DNA from: Istiophorus platypterus
Lineage: Eukaryota > Chordata > Actinopteri > Istiophoriformes > Istiophoridae
Length of the DNA: 64,000 bases
Assembly: GCA_016859345.1 (NCBI GenBank)
Contig: CM029111.1
Location: forward strand, 12,403,714-12,467,713
Direction of reading: 5' to 3'
Of this stretch, positions 12,641 through 24,924 are shown piece after piece; the first letter of the stretch is position 1, and every line of letters starts with the position of its first letter. Both the position numbers and the translations under genes were made by a program. The notes beneath the pieces are model-generated. The model was given only the letters and a program-made list of their open reading frames with translations, was not told the origin of the DNA and made no database searches.

Positions 12641-14627
12641 GACTTCACATCGACATACTCTTATTAAAAATATAACCACCCATTAAGGACCTGAATATAC
12701 AGTTTAATTTTAAAAAGGGTCTACTTTACATTTCGAACATATGAAGATAAAAATATGTTCCTTCACTTTATGTCAAAATTATTGTTCAGGATAACACAAA
12801 AATCTATTTTATTGTTAGAGACTGGAAAAAAAAAAACTACTTTAGATTACATTTGTAGGACACTCCTGTGTTTAAGGGTCTTAAGGGGCTCTCCAGCATA
12901 ACAATGTGGTAAAGGACTTTTCATGGGTCCAGCGGGACCTGCCAGGAGCATGATAAACTACCCCAAGTAAGGTCACAGTTGACATGGGGGATGAACACAA
13001 TATTTCATCCTATATGCAGTGAAAAACAAGAGAAATGGTATTTAAAAAAACATTCTAACAACTTTGAAAAGAGCCGATGCAGAGCAAAACGATGCAGAGT
13101 TTTGCAAAGCTCTGCATCGACTCTGACCCAGCACGACGATTTAACACACTCATAATTAACATATCTTAATAGACTCACAACCAGTAGGCTGATCCATGGA
13201 TGCTTGCTGAGCGGAGTGAGCGGCCACAGGTCCAGGGGCCTAAAGGGTCAATGAGATACCAAACGACACACAAGATCACAAAGGGATGATAAATAACTTC
13301 AAAGAGACACAAGACAGCCAGAAACACAAAATGACAAAAAATAGATGCAAATTGACCACATGAGAGGAGTAAAAATAGATGTGAACAAAGATTTTTTTAG
13401 TCTGGGGGCCCATTGTCTGATAATCTGTACACGGGCTGATCAGATATGGTCCAGACTTGCCGCTGGGCACTACAGGAACGCACAACAGGAACACACAAGA
13501 ATCTAAGTAATTGCTAAAATAAATAAGTAAAAACACAGATTGCACAGGCAGAAGCAATCTCCACGTTTCCACTCGTTTCCTCCCGCTCAGACACACTTAG
13601 ACCTCTAAAAAAGAAAGAAAAAAAAACTATGCATGATATCAGGCACAGCTAACACAACATGGGTGCATCATTCATTATTCATTTTTTCTGACGTCAGTGT
13701 GCTATTCTGAACTTTATGCATTCGGGTCACATTCTTTCGAAGAATTGCAGCAGATATCCAAACCCCAGGTTTTATTTTGTTTTGAGATTTTAAGGATTGT
13801 TTTAGGAACTTTTTTCATCGGATCAATAAGGATGTCAAACATAAATGAAGATATGAGTTACTATATCAAAAATAAAGAAAGATCTTAGCATTTTAGACTG
13901 AACGGTTCAACATGTGAAGTTTTTCGTCAGCCAGACTTCTGATTTAATTTAACTTCAGATATCAATGGTTTTTTTCTAAGATTAAATATTTTTTCTTTTC
14001 TATTTTTTATTCATTGTATGGAATTAGATTTGTTCCAGGATAATTGAGTAAAATCTCCCAAGAATCACAAAACAGGAAAAAAAAAATCAAATTGAAACTG
14101 AATAAAAATGTGCTTATTTTAGTTATTAATAAATTACATTAAATTTTCAGTTAAATTCAGTTACAATTTTAATCACAGTACCCTCCAATGTTCTCTAACT
14201 GATCGGGATTGAATTAAATGCTGCACTGTTGCAGTTTTATTGTAAGTTTTCCCTTGAGGTTCTTGTTCCCTTTTTGATTCTTGAGAAATTTTGTTCAGAT
14301 ATTTTAAATCAAATCTAATCCCCTTCAGTTTCACCACTGCCCAGAATTTATTTTCATTTTTCCGGCTCTGTGTAGTTGATCCATTTCTCTTGAGCATCAG
14401 CAGTGCACTCAAAAATCAACTGGACACACAACAAAGGCGGTGAGTATCCTAGGTTCTGCTGCACTGACTTTTTATTTTCAACTTTCTATTGAGATGCTGA
14501 AAGCATTATAAAAGTGCAATGCTGAAATCAGTGAAGTACTCTTTCAACTTAAAGTGCAAATATGTCAGCATAAACTCCACAAATTAGAAAGAAAACAAGT
14601 CTTAGCATAGCGAGAACTTTCTACACA
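12641..14627. other. Spacer between convergent col2a1 and aaas
   Basis: AT-rich DNA between the two 3' ends. I see no coding exon or recognisable transposon. It contains the hairpin at 13070-13124 and otherwise only short A/T tracts. Confidence 0.5.
13070..13124. repeat. Imperfect palindrome, 16-bp arms
   Basis: Arms agagccgatgcagagc (13070-13085) and gctctgcatcgactct (13109-13124) are reverse complements with one mismatch, separated by 23 bases. The loop carries a third direct copy of gatgcagag at 13091. The structure would fold as a stem-loop on either strand. Confidence 0.75.
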
Positions 14628-14633
14628 TTTATT
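14628..14633 (-). terminator. aaas: aaas polyadenylation signal
   Basis: TTTATT on the plus strand reads AATAAA on the aaas strand, 58 bases beyond the stop codon. It implies a very short 3'UTR. Confidence 0.6.
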
Positions 14634-14690
14634 GACAATCCAGGATGACAAAAATGACTTGTTGAGTGTGCGACAGTGGGTGATGGTCGG

Positions 14691-17600
14691 TCAGGAGATG
14701 AACTCTGTAAAGAGCGACTGGCCGGTCAAGGCAGAAGGCCTTTCCTGCGGGCGAGGCAGTAGTGGACTGCCACTCAGGCCAAAATGGGGGACGCCAGCGC
14801 TCAGGAAGTAGAAAGGCACGTGGGTAATTCTTCCAGTGGACCAACACTGAGAACAGAGAGAGATAAGTCACTGTGGAGGTTGCTGAGACCACTGGGAGAA
14901 GCCGGTATGGTTATTCGTATATCACGTACCATACCAGCCAAAGTTCAAGTGGTATGATGGAAAACCAGTAGGGACTATATAGCATGGAATTATTAACTGC
15001 TATATCAGTTCTTCTTTTTTTTCTATCAAGGGATTAACAAAGTAGGAAGGAGTCATTCATTTAAGTTTTTGCTAAAACTTGCAGTGCTTCAAAGCTTCTA
15101 ATGTATGTTCCCTAGCACAGGAAGAGCTCATAAGGAAATAACTAATTAGCTTCATTAGTTTCTTCATCTGCAGATTGGCTCTATGTTATGAATTATGACA
15201 AACAGGTCAATACAGGATGAAAGAGAGACGTCTTGTACAGAAATATTCTGGGAGTACAAGGAGGATGCAAGCACAAAAACCTGCTCCTTCTTTGTAACTG
15301 AGCTTGGTCCAGTTGTTCAGCCTGCACTAGCCCAAAACAAACTGTACTAACCGGATAAATGTCCCATAATTCATTGTAACTGAACCACACAGGTTGGCTG
15401 TGAAAATGCTTTTCCCTGTTCAAGGCTAAAACATCCGAATTATTTACTAAAACCTAATATAAGACCAAAAACAGGGACTTAGGGATGAAGACCAACCACA
15501 GTGAGCAGAGCTCCATGCTGGAAATTTGGGTGGAACTGCATCAGTCGCGGCTCAGCACCAGGCTCCCCTTGAACAAAACCACTAAACAGGGGAACAAAAG
15601 AAATATACTCAATACATGTAGGTGGGATGTACAGTAGTGCTGCCCAGGAAATGCAATACTTCTGAGCTCACAACTATGAAAGGTACATAAGTGAAACGTA
15701 AACAGACATAAAGACACAAACCATGGCAAGAGCTCAAAAATGGGGTTGGTTCTTGTCTTGAACACTGCTATAATTGCAGGCCTGTGTGCTGCCTCGGGAT
15801 CGCCTAACAGAGCAGATTAGACAGACTGAGATCAGTTATTAAAAAATAATACTCAAAATAACTCCAGCATAATACTGATTGATTCATGCGGGGGAATAGA
15901 AGAAAAGTGAGAAAGACCTTTAAGAAGCACTGCAAGTCTCTCTCCTCTTGGATCCCAGGCTAAAGACTGGATCTCTCCTCCGACACTGGCAGAAAAGATA
16001 TAGAGGGGTGAGTGACACTTGATCCGTTACCCAACGAAAAGCAAATAAGTATTAGGAACAAAGTGTACCTCAAGAGTCAAAAGTTAAAGTATTAATTATG
16101 CTTGATGGCCCTTAGTGTTTTATTTTTATATTACTGCATCATCATTATTGGAGAATTAACATGTGAGCAGTAGCTAAATGTTGAAGTTGGTTGAGGTGCA
16201 GGTCACTTTAACTTTATCATAAAATGACAAATTAAAAGAAAAAAGAAAAAAAAAGAAAGAAAGGTATTCGTGCCGATCAAAAGACTATTATCTTTCTGTT
16301 TCTCCCTCAACCTACTGAAAGTGCTGTCAACCTCTGTATTAGACGTGCTTAGGCCAGGAGATGGCCAATTAGTGACTCAAATTAAAGATCTTACATGATG
16401 TCTCCATCTGGCGTGTTAAAGGTTGTCTCTGACAGGTCGGCCACCACTGCTGCTGCCTGAGGTCCTGTCGATGTGCTTGTGGAAATACCTAAAAAAACGA
16501 CAATGACATCACAAAGGTGAACTTTTTTCCCCAACATCCAACTTCATAAGAAACACGATTCAAGCTGAAAAAAAATCAAATATCAACTAAGCCGTATATT
16601 CTGGAAAAAAAACCTTGTATAAAAGACTGAGACATGAACCTGGTGCATCAGTGAAGGTCAGAGCATAAATGACCGTCTCTCCCTGGACAGTGAAGAGAAG
16701 TCGACTCCCGTCTGGACTCCAACAGCCCGACTATAGAAAACAAGCATAGAGTCATCGTCCATTCACAAATACATAATGTCAAATATTTGTTACCTCATTA
16801 AAGAATGACTTTGAAATTTGGTGACAAGTGATCACCTGGCAGCGCCCTTTCACGCATGGCCAACGCTCACAGGTCCACATCCTGGTCTCCCAAACCCTGA
16901 AGAAAGAAACTTTACTTTTCCATGTGTAAAAACTCCACTTTCTGTCTGCACATTATCTGACAATAGCTGCTAACCTCCAGACTATGCCACTAATCCCTTA
17001 TATGTTCATAAATATTCATGACAGCAAGTGGGACTCTATTATAATACAGAAAGTGGCCAATGACTCTATTCCACACACACTAATCGTGAAGGGGAAAACT
17101 TCACATATATTCACTGGCAGCTTTACATATCTTTAACTTGAAATGTGCTTGTGCAGCTCCTCAACGAAAGAAATTCTCAGTCTCTCACTCTCTGTCTCTA
17201 ACCTGAACAGGGAGGAAGGTGTTGAAGCGAGGACATGGCTGCCATCAGGGGACCAGGACAGGAAGGTGACCCCACCTCCTCCGACCCGCTGAAGCGGAAC
17301 ACAGCTTTCTGCAGCAACATCCCAAACCTGAAACATACATTGATGTCAAAGGGGCAACTTCTGCAACATGAATTGGACTTATCGAGGAAGCAGCTGCCTT
17401 GTACCATCACTGCGGTGTCCACAGGCGAGGCTGACATGAGGAGAGACCCACTTGGAGACCAGGCAATGGAAGTGACTGGGGAGTGACCAGGATGAGAGAG
17501 AACTTGAGCACAGCCGGACGAGGGCCTGGATGGGTCGAGGTAGAGGAGGCACGGGTCATTAAGAAAAAGATACAGCACAGGAAGAAACAAGCGTGTGGAA

Positions 17601-20600
17601 CATTAGGAGAATTTCAGGGGTTTTTTTCCAGGGTTCATCAAGTTAAATTCAAGACATTTAAATACCTTATTAATAAAATGCAAATTAATACTTTTACTTT
17701 TCAGGCTGGTCAAAGAACATCAGAAAACCAGAAAGGCCTAAAAATAATTTTCTGTCAGTTCTTTAATCCTATATTCAAAAATAATGCATCGTGATATATT
17801 TAATCAATTAACATGATCTGGACCAGATAAGTGGCAGAAAATTGATGCATGGATTAGCCAATTAGAAAAAAAATTAATTTTGGGTTGCAGTTAACTATTA
17901 CTGTTGTCATTGATTCATCCACCGATCATTTTCTTTAATAATCAATTATTTGTTTAGTCTCTCAAATGTCATAGAGTAGTGAAAAAGGCCATCACACAGA
18001 GCCCAAGGTGAAATCTTCACACTGCTTAATTTGTCCAACATAGAGTAAAAAACCCAAAGATGTTTTATTTACTGTCAGCTATGACAAAAAAAAGCAACAA
18101 ATCATCACAATTTAGAAGCTTGAGCCTGCCAAGTTCTGATATTTTTGCTGAAAAATGAGTGAAAAGATTAATCAATTATCAGAATACTCACTGACTAATT
18201 TTCTTTACATCAACTTATCATTGCAGCTCTAAATAGATTAACTTATTAATCAATAAGTTTTGGCTAAAATTGAAAATTGACAATAAGTTTGCTTGAGTAG
18301 TGTCAGTATTTGCTACAGGTCTGGCAGTGCTGACTGCCCCCCCCAAAAAAGAGGGACTGAACAGCTTCCTGCAGCACAGTTCACCATCACAATAATCCCA
18401 CTTTTGGTTTATAGGCATTTAATGTCTTCCAGTAAAGTAGGCAGTAAAAAATACCTTATCAAATGAAATCCAAAACTCTATAATAACTTCTAGGACCTTT
18501 TTTGAGAAAACTGATTTAAATGCTTATATTAAGACCTTTCAAGACCTGCACATACTCCAGAGTCTACGTACCTGGTTGACAGCGAGCAGGGGTCCACGTG
18601 CCACACCAGTAAACAGTTTTGACAAGCAACAGCCAAAGCAGATGCACACAGCGGCTTCCACTGCACTGCTGCCACACTCCTCTGTAGACGGTGCTTCAAT
18701 GTGGGAGTCGTGGCACTGACATGGTACAAAAGAAGAGATGTGAATGGCTCAAGTCTTTTCATCTTGTATCAAAAAGCTTTGGTCAGTAATTATTTGGCCC
18801 TTTAACTTTATTTTCATGTAAGAGTGGGTTTCTGACCTTGTATAAAATTTGTGTCAAAGTTCAAGTATAAGAAGAAGTAGAAGAAAAATAGTGTATAGCA
18901 GCTTGCAAAGAAAGCAAGTATCCATTCAAACAATGGATATGCAGCATAGATTTGATTCCATGTGCTGTCATTTTGACAACTGTCCTTAAGAATGTAGTTT
19001 CGGTACCTTTTAGGGTTGTAGATCTTGATGGAGTCATCCAGTAGGGCTACAGCGAACTTATCCGTGTGAGGATGCCAGGCAAAGGCTCGCACCACACAGT
19101 CAGACCTAGTAATACAGAAAGGATTAAAGCAAAGAAAGGTTTCTGAATATTTAACAGATTTTTTTTGGCAATTTTGTCAAGTACTTTTCGTTTAAATTAC
19201 TTCACATGTATACAATGACCCTACTGTTTATATGGAGCTGCAACTAATGATTATTTTCATAATCCATTAATCTGATGATCTTTTTCCAAGCTGAGATATC
19301 CATCATTTGGTCTATCAAACCATGAAAAACGTCCATCATAATACAGAGAGACAAAGTGAGACTGGAACTTTCTTGTATTATCCAACTCACATGAACAATT
19401 CAAAACCTAAAGATATTAAATTTACTTTAATGGAGGGTAAAGAAATTCTCACATTTGAGATCCTGGAAATGTTTGACATAGTAGTTTGAGAATGATTTAC
19501 CTGATTAAGTGTCAAAATTGTTGCCAATAAATTTCAGTTCACCAACAAAACTGTTCATCATCACCAGTTTCAATATAATAAATATTTCTTTGATCATTGA
19601 ATACTACATGGAACTTACCAGTTAAGCACTTGTGAAAACTCAGCTATCATGTCCTCACTGCTCAACTATGGAACAAATGATGAACAGATGACGCACAATT
19701 TAACTTAACAAACACAAACAACTGATAATTGAGTGTATTACTGTCACCAACGTATTGAAAGATCCCCTCCACATATGTTTCATGACATAAAAACACCCTG
19801 TTGTTTTTTTAGAATGCTTTGTGTCTGATAGGGGTTCCCACAAAAAAGTTCAATTACTTTGTAAAAAAAAAAAAAAAGTTGCACCTCTGCTCCAAACTAG
19901 TTGCAATGTCACAAATGCTAATCACTAATGCTTGCACCTCCATATCTTAAACTCTGATTTAAACTCATAAACTCCAGAAGATCAAAAATGAAAACAGATT
20001 TCTGGTTTAGGAAATCTGCACAGTGAAGGTCAAAACATCCGAGTGAAGCCACAATCAGAAAAGCACATTTCTAAGGGGAGGGGACCTTTAACCAGCAGGC
20101 AGTACTTACTGTGAGATGAGGAAACAAGGATCCGTGAAAAGTAGAGATCCACTGGAGCAATGCCAGGGTACAACCAGAACTCACTGACAGCCATTTAGGC
20201 ACTGCAAGAGTCCAAGATACAGGGGAGTTAAATCTATGAAAATAAATGGATATGTAAGATCAGGTCATTGTGTGTATTTAAAATAAATGCACAACAGGAG
20301 ATTTTGGTGCCTCACATACCCTCTGTATGTGAGTTGGTAATTTCAGTGAGGAGCCCTGTGAAACCACCATCCCGCCTGGAACAGAGTGAACAGAAAGTTA
20401 AACTGGCTTTACAGATGGTAAAGATCTGAGTGACTATGAGCAACAGCTGTGTCCTTCCTCCAACAGACATTTAAATTGTTGAGCCGTCCGAGCTTCTGGC
20501 AGTTTAACCCTTTTGCCAGTTTACGGCTGCTTAAAGCTGAATGATGGCACATGGGTTCATGTTACTGTGTGAGCTAAGGAGGCTGAAGTGTTTTATCTCA

Positions 20601-21738
20601 GTGGTCTCTACCTTCAGGTGAAACTGAAAACACTTAACATTTCAACACATAAATGTAATAGCATTCATTTGGCTGGCAGTTTTGTCTAAAGCAAATTACA
20701 AGTTTTACACAGATACACGGTCTTTTAAAGCAGTTTGGACTTCAGTGTTGTTCAGTAACACTTCAAAATATACACAGGAGGAGATCAGGGATCGAACCGC
20801 CAACCGTTGCATTTAAAAAGCTTCACCACATGTTATACAAGAAGATTCCTGGTGAGCAATTATTGTCTCACAATATGTTTGATAATGTACAGTCATCTCA
20901 AATAACATCTAGCACTATAGCATTAAACTGACCCCAAAATGTTGTATATAATGGCTCATATTAGCTTATTGCAGATACATGCACATTGTGTACACGTTGG
21001 CAAATAAATAACAAGAAACTGTAGCATAAAAATGTCATGGTAGTTTCAAATCACTGTAATCACTGTATCCATTACACTGTATGCCCATCAGAGTACAGGT
21101 GTATTTTAACAGTTTTATTTTGTACATTGCCCTGCTCATCTTGGTCAGAGCTCTTATAAACAATAATTTAAGGAAGCAAAAATATCAAAGTCACCTTCAT
21201 AAGTCCCATGATGGCCAGGCAGTAATAACATCATCATCATCATTAACATGTCAACGTATCGGACTGTACTGTCTGCCACTGTGTGCTGTAATTGCCACAT
21301 CTTGTATACCGGTTTTGTGTTTGTTTGTTTGTTTGTGTTTGTGTGTGTGTGTCCTACCACGCTGCTGCACTCCTCATCCACAGTGTTTCAGAGTGATCCA
21401 GAAATGCCGCCTTGCTGCTGCTTTCTGCGCGACTGTGGAGCTTCAGAGACTCTCGGGGGAAATGCAGAGTCAGTGGACTAGACTCCTGCAAAACACACAG
21501 AAAACAACGTGATGGAAATTACCAGACACGATCCAGACGCATCAGCAGCTACATCAGGCTGCCACGACTCGCTACACGCGATTATCTCTACCGTCAGATT
21601 CCCGATTGCTGTGATTTTGAATCGGACCTGTTTCGGTCGGTCTTCCGTGTTGGTCCCGGACAGCAGCTCGTTGTTGGACTCGCACAGGGTGGTCTCTCCG
21701 GAGGGCAGCGGAGGGGGGAACAGCGCCAGGGAGCACAT
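14691..21738 (-). CDS. aaas: Aladin, WD-repeat nucleoporin
   Basis: ALADIN is a beta-propeller protein on the cytoplasmic face of the nuclear pore, anchored through NDC1; human loss causes triple-A syndrome. Sixteen coding exons (5' to 3' on the minus strand): 21592-21738, 21358-21485, 20320-20375, 20110-20201, 19619-19665, 19007-19105, 18572-18715, 17405-17525, 17203-17327, 16836-16896, 16640-16730, 16395-16488, 15918-15985, 15722-15803, 15497-15581, 14691-14846. All junctions keep frame, giving about 531 residues (human 546). Diagnostic stretches are MCSLALFPPPLPSG at the start, VVRAFAWHPHTDKFAVALLD, LKHRLQRSVAAVQWKPL, PSSGCAQVLSHPGHSPVTS and FELLPCGFVQGEPGA. Exon 1 could instead end at 21628 (donor gtccga), which would shorten the protein by 12 residues. 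The C-terminus stops at SLFTEFIS and lacks the roughly 30-residue proline-rich tail I recall from the human protein. Confidence 0.95.
17882..18235. repeat. Dispersed repeat with GCAGCTC-type ends, copy 1 (aaas intron)
   Basis: The copy begins gggttgcagttaacta and ends cttatcattgcagctct, with ttaatcaattatcag and ctaattttcttta near the right end. The same word set recurs near 19.2, 46.2 and 61.5 kb. The opposed gttgcag / ctgcaac-like ends suggest a non-autonomous DNA element. I recognise the family as common in teleosts but cannot name it. Confidence 0.55.
19235..19550. repeat. Dispersed repeat, copy 2 (aaas intron)
   Basis: It opens with gagctgcaactaatgattat followed by tttcataatcc, the same start as the 46.2 kb copy, and ends in ttgccaataaatttcag-like sequence. 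It lies in the aaas intron between 19105 and 19619. Confidence 0.5.
20640..20820. repeat. Possible degenerate tRNA-derived SINE-like fragment
   Basis: Near 20680 there is gttttgtctaaagcaaatta, close to a fish-repeat motif I remember as tttatccaaagcgactta. About 100 bases on, gggatcgaaccgccaacc reads on the minus strand as a B-box-like GGTTCGATCC. No flanking duplications were confirmed. Confidence 0.3.
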
Positions 21739-22140
21739 CTTAGATACGGTGAAACCCTGGCTCTGGATCCTGGAAATGCACCATGGGTCAGTCAGGTAAA
21801 ACAAAAAGCATTTGATGTCATGTTCACAGCCCCAACAGCCTGACGTAGCGCTAAACTCCAGGGAAAGCAGTGGACACACGGATGGTTAGCGAGGACTAGT
21901 TAGCTAGCTAGCTAGCTCTGGTTAACCACACTGATGTCTCTTCTTATTTTTTCGTGGAAGTTACCTCGTAGTTTGTCCTTTGTCTGGTGGTCAGTTTTCA
22001 TGCGCTATGTTTCCAAACAAGTCAATAAAAAACAGTTGCTACGTTGTTGTGACACTTTCGGGATCCAGCTTCGAGTTAATCCCGCCATGGGAGCTACGGC
22101 AAAGCCGAAGGGACAAACGGTGCGCATGTCGTCTCTCGCG
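21739..22140 (-). promoter_or_regulatory. aaas: Presumed aaas promoter and 5'UTR region
   Basis: This is DNA directly upstream of the aaas ATG at 21736-21738. It contains a tagc tetranucleotide run around 21898-21917 and a CpG-bearing patch near 22050-22140 just before a poly-T tract. No TATA box is obvious. The TSS is unknown; the assignment is by position only. Confidence 0.4.
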
Positions 22141-23300
22141 CTTTTTTTTTTTAAATGTCAAAGCAACTTTATTTATAACATATTAAAATTCAACCCCCCC
22201 CCAAAAAAACAAACATCTTCCAAGGTGCATGCTGGTCCTACCCCTGGCTGCGGTGTATGGCCTTAGCCTAATGTTACCAAATCTTCATAAAAAAAGGAAA
22301 TAAAATAAACAAAATACCAGCAAACTCAACCATACGTAGTAAACAAACAAATAATGAAACTCAAGATATAACAGGCAAAGAAAATTCTATTGAAATCTAG
22401 TATAAATAAAGCAAATGTCCACAGGAATCAAACACTGAAAATAAATACTGACAATTATTGAGAAAACAAACAAACAAGGCAAACCAATTGATAGCACCAA
22501 GAAATAAAATGAAAATAACCAAGTACACGTACAAGTATTACATCCTCTCAGTCAGATCAGAACATTAATCTTCTGAACTTCTTTCCATAATAAATCAGAG
22601 ATGAATTTCATCCCTCTGAGGTTCTGAATCAGGTCTCTCCTCTCACCTTTATGTCTCTGACAATAAATCATTGTAAATGTTTTGTGAAGTTCACAGAAAT
22701 CCCATCTCCCCGTATTGTGGTGTCCCATATTAAATGGTGTACTGTCTTCCCCTGTGTGACCAAATCTTAATCTAGATATCGATCTTCATCTCTGTTTCAC
22801 TAAAGTGAACTGTTACAATGTGTTTTTTTCTTTCGGCTCTTTTTGAAAAATTATCTGCCATTCATTTATTTTAATTCCAATATGTACTAGAGTCCATGAA
22901 AAAAAAAATCACACTTGGTCCCTTTATTTGAACTCTGTAGAATGTCTGTTGCATTTCTATCAAAACATCTGTCTGTTAATTGACTGTCAAACTGACTCAG
23001 GATGAAGTTGAAGCTAAAGATGAAAATTTTGTCTTTTCAGTCTATTGTACTCCAAACATCCATTATTTGTCCAGGGTAAACTAAAACCCCATCCCTGATT
23101 AACCTCATCTCTCATCAAACTCTGGAACAATGAATGCAACTTTATTGAATGAATTTCTTGAAGCATCTGTGTAGATCTGATTGTAATTGAATTATTGACT
23201 TTCTCTATAAAAAGATCTTTATTGTATATTAATCCAAAATAAACTCCCTATCTTTGTTTTTCTTCTTGAAAAATGTAAAATCTACTGTAGGATCGAGAAT
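22141..23300 (-). mobile_element. Possible poly(A)-tailed retroelement remnant on the minus strand
   Basis: Read on the minus strand, this stretch ends ATAAATAAAGTTGCTTTGAC followed by ATTT and a run of A (plus 22142-22153), directly abutting the CpG-rich aaas upstream region. A signal-plus-tail ending is typical of LINE or retrocopy insertion. I could not find reverse-transcriptase motifs or define the left boundary, so the class is unassigned. Confidence 0.3.
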
Positions 23301-23374
23301 ACAATCCGTGACTCTATAGCTGATACAGTGCAGGGTTCTGCTGCTGGACGAAGCTGATGTGCCTTCCTCTTCAG

Positions 23375-23412
23375 GACGGAGAGCGACACTACATCAACGC
23401 TGGGCCAAACAG
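23375..23412 (+). other. Orphan exon-like segment
   Basis: A 38-base segment sits between a good acceptor (ccttcctcttcag) and a donor (CAG|gtattt). It reads DGERHYINAGPN plus two bases, with higher GC than its surroundings. I see no partner exons on either side with confidence and do not recognise the peptide. It could be a decayed exon, a short exon of an unseen gene, or chance. Confidence 0.2.
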
Positions 23413-23419
23413 GTATTTT

Positions 23420-24540
23420 TTTTTTTTTTTTACAGGGTTTATACGAGAAACAAAGCATTTTATCTTTCTTTTATACATTGCAGATTGTTTTTCACAATCC
23501 TTTTTCTCCCCTTCACTGTTTTTTCCTTCACTGTCCTTATAATGTTGACCATGTTATAAACCTAAACTAACATCTGAATTGTGATTACGGTTGAGATACT
23601 GATGCTGCCTCTTTCTCCTATGTCAGCAGCATGGACATATTGATCTGTTAAGAGGCCGCTCGGAGAAAATTTGCCATTAGCATTTTTAAAGTCTGTCTTA
23701 AAACAATAGTCAGGTGCCAATATAATCACTGAAACAGGTGTTGCCCACTAGAATCATTACCCACATTCATACTGGCCATGAAAAGATTTCATTTTAATGC
23801 AATGTGATCTGGGACAAAATCCATAGTCCTTTTTTTCAAAGATGAAAAGTTCACCCAAGGCTTCAGCTATCTGAATAGGTCAAATCAGATGAATATCTTC
23901 CAAGGTTTTCTGTCCCGGCTCAGAACTGGAGGGATCCAAATGCATGTCTGAGTGAAATGTGACAGTTTTGTCTTTTTGTTATAAAATTCCCTCTTTGTGT
24001 TTCTCCCGTTACTGATTCCCCATTGAGCTGCTGTGGAGGGACAGCAATCGAAAAAAGGGAATTTTATACTAAAGACGGCTGTAGCTCTGACAGATATCTA
24101 CTTGATTAAACTAATTTGGATGGCTGAAGCCACATATTAGTTTAGAATGAGGACTTAACACTCTGATGCATTTCCACTATACTTGGAAGTGCATTAGAAG
24201 GAGTTTGTTTAATAGCCAGTATGAACAGTATGGACATCTGAAAATCGTTTCAAGTCAGACCTAAAATAAAAAATGTGAGCCTTTCCTTTAAGTCCAGTGC
24301 ATCCTGCAGCAATACTACTGAATTTGCCTTAGTTTTGTGGTAATTTGATTCAACACAATTTAAGGAATATGCTCAAATTGAAGAGAAAATAAACTAAAAC
24401 AATAAAGGGTTTAATACTAGATTTTGACATTAGGCCCTTCCACAGTCCAGTAATGTACGACCTACCGTATTTAATATTTCAGTTTAATGTTGCAAATGAC
24501 TTCACACATTTGTAAAAGACTCAAATGACCGGAACCAGGG
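23420..24540. other. Spacer without recognised features
   Basis: AT-rich intergenic DNA between the orphan segment and the map3k12 upstream region. I see no convincing exon, RNA gene or known repeat. Confidence 0.4.
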
Positions 24541-24719
24541 GTGATTGGTGAACGTGGGGCTTTTTGGGGCCCCGCGTGGTCTTAGGGGACAAGGGCAGTT
24601 GTCCTCTTTGCCCTCTTCTTGGCCCTTTGATGGCTCCCCCCTCCCCCAACATCCCTGGCCGGTGGGTTCAAGTGTGTGTCTTGCTCAAGGACACATCAGC
24701 AGCATCATTATCAGCAGCA

Positions 24720-24771
24720 GCATCAGCAGCGGCGGCGGCGGCGGCGGCGGGCGGGTGGATGCTGCTGATGC
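24720..24771. repeat. Hairpin with (GGC)n loop upstream of map3k12
   Basis: Perfect 11-bp arms gcatcagcagc (24720-24730) and gctgctgatgc (24761-24771) flank a 30-base G-rich loop built of ggc triplets. The preceding 40 bases are also cag/cat triplets. Confidence 0.75.
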
Positions 24772-24885
24772 GGGACCTGCCAGGCTGAAGAATCGGTGAA
24801 TGAAAGGCGTCCAGAACGACACATTATGCGCAATGATGGATGCGATGATGGAAAACTGATAAGTCTAGTTTCTCTGTGTGAGTCT

Positions 24886-24923
24886 GCGTGTGTGTGCGTG
24901 TGTGTGTGTGTGTCTGTGCGTGC
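24886..24923. repeat. (GT)n microsatellite
   Basis: An imperfect tgtg tract with interspersed cg steps, just left of the GC-rich map3k12 promoter region. Confidence 0.8.
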
Positions 24924-24924
24924 G

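Noticed and set aside
24545..24799. Frames encoding poly-Ala/poly-Gly upstream of map3k12
   Set aside because: They are caused by the GGC triplet run; they have no similarity to the DLK N-terminus, which is found intact at 26933.
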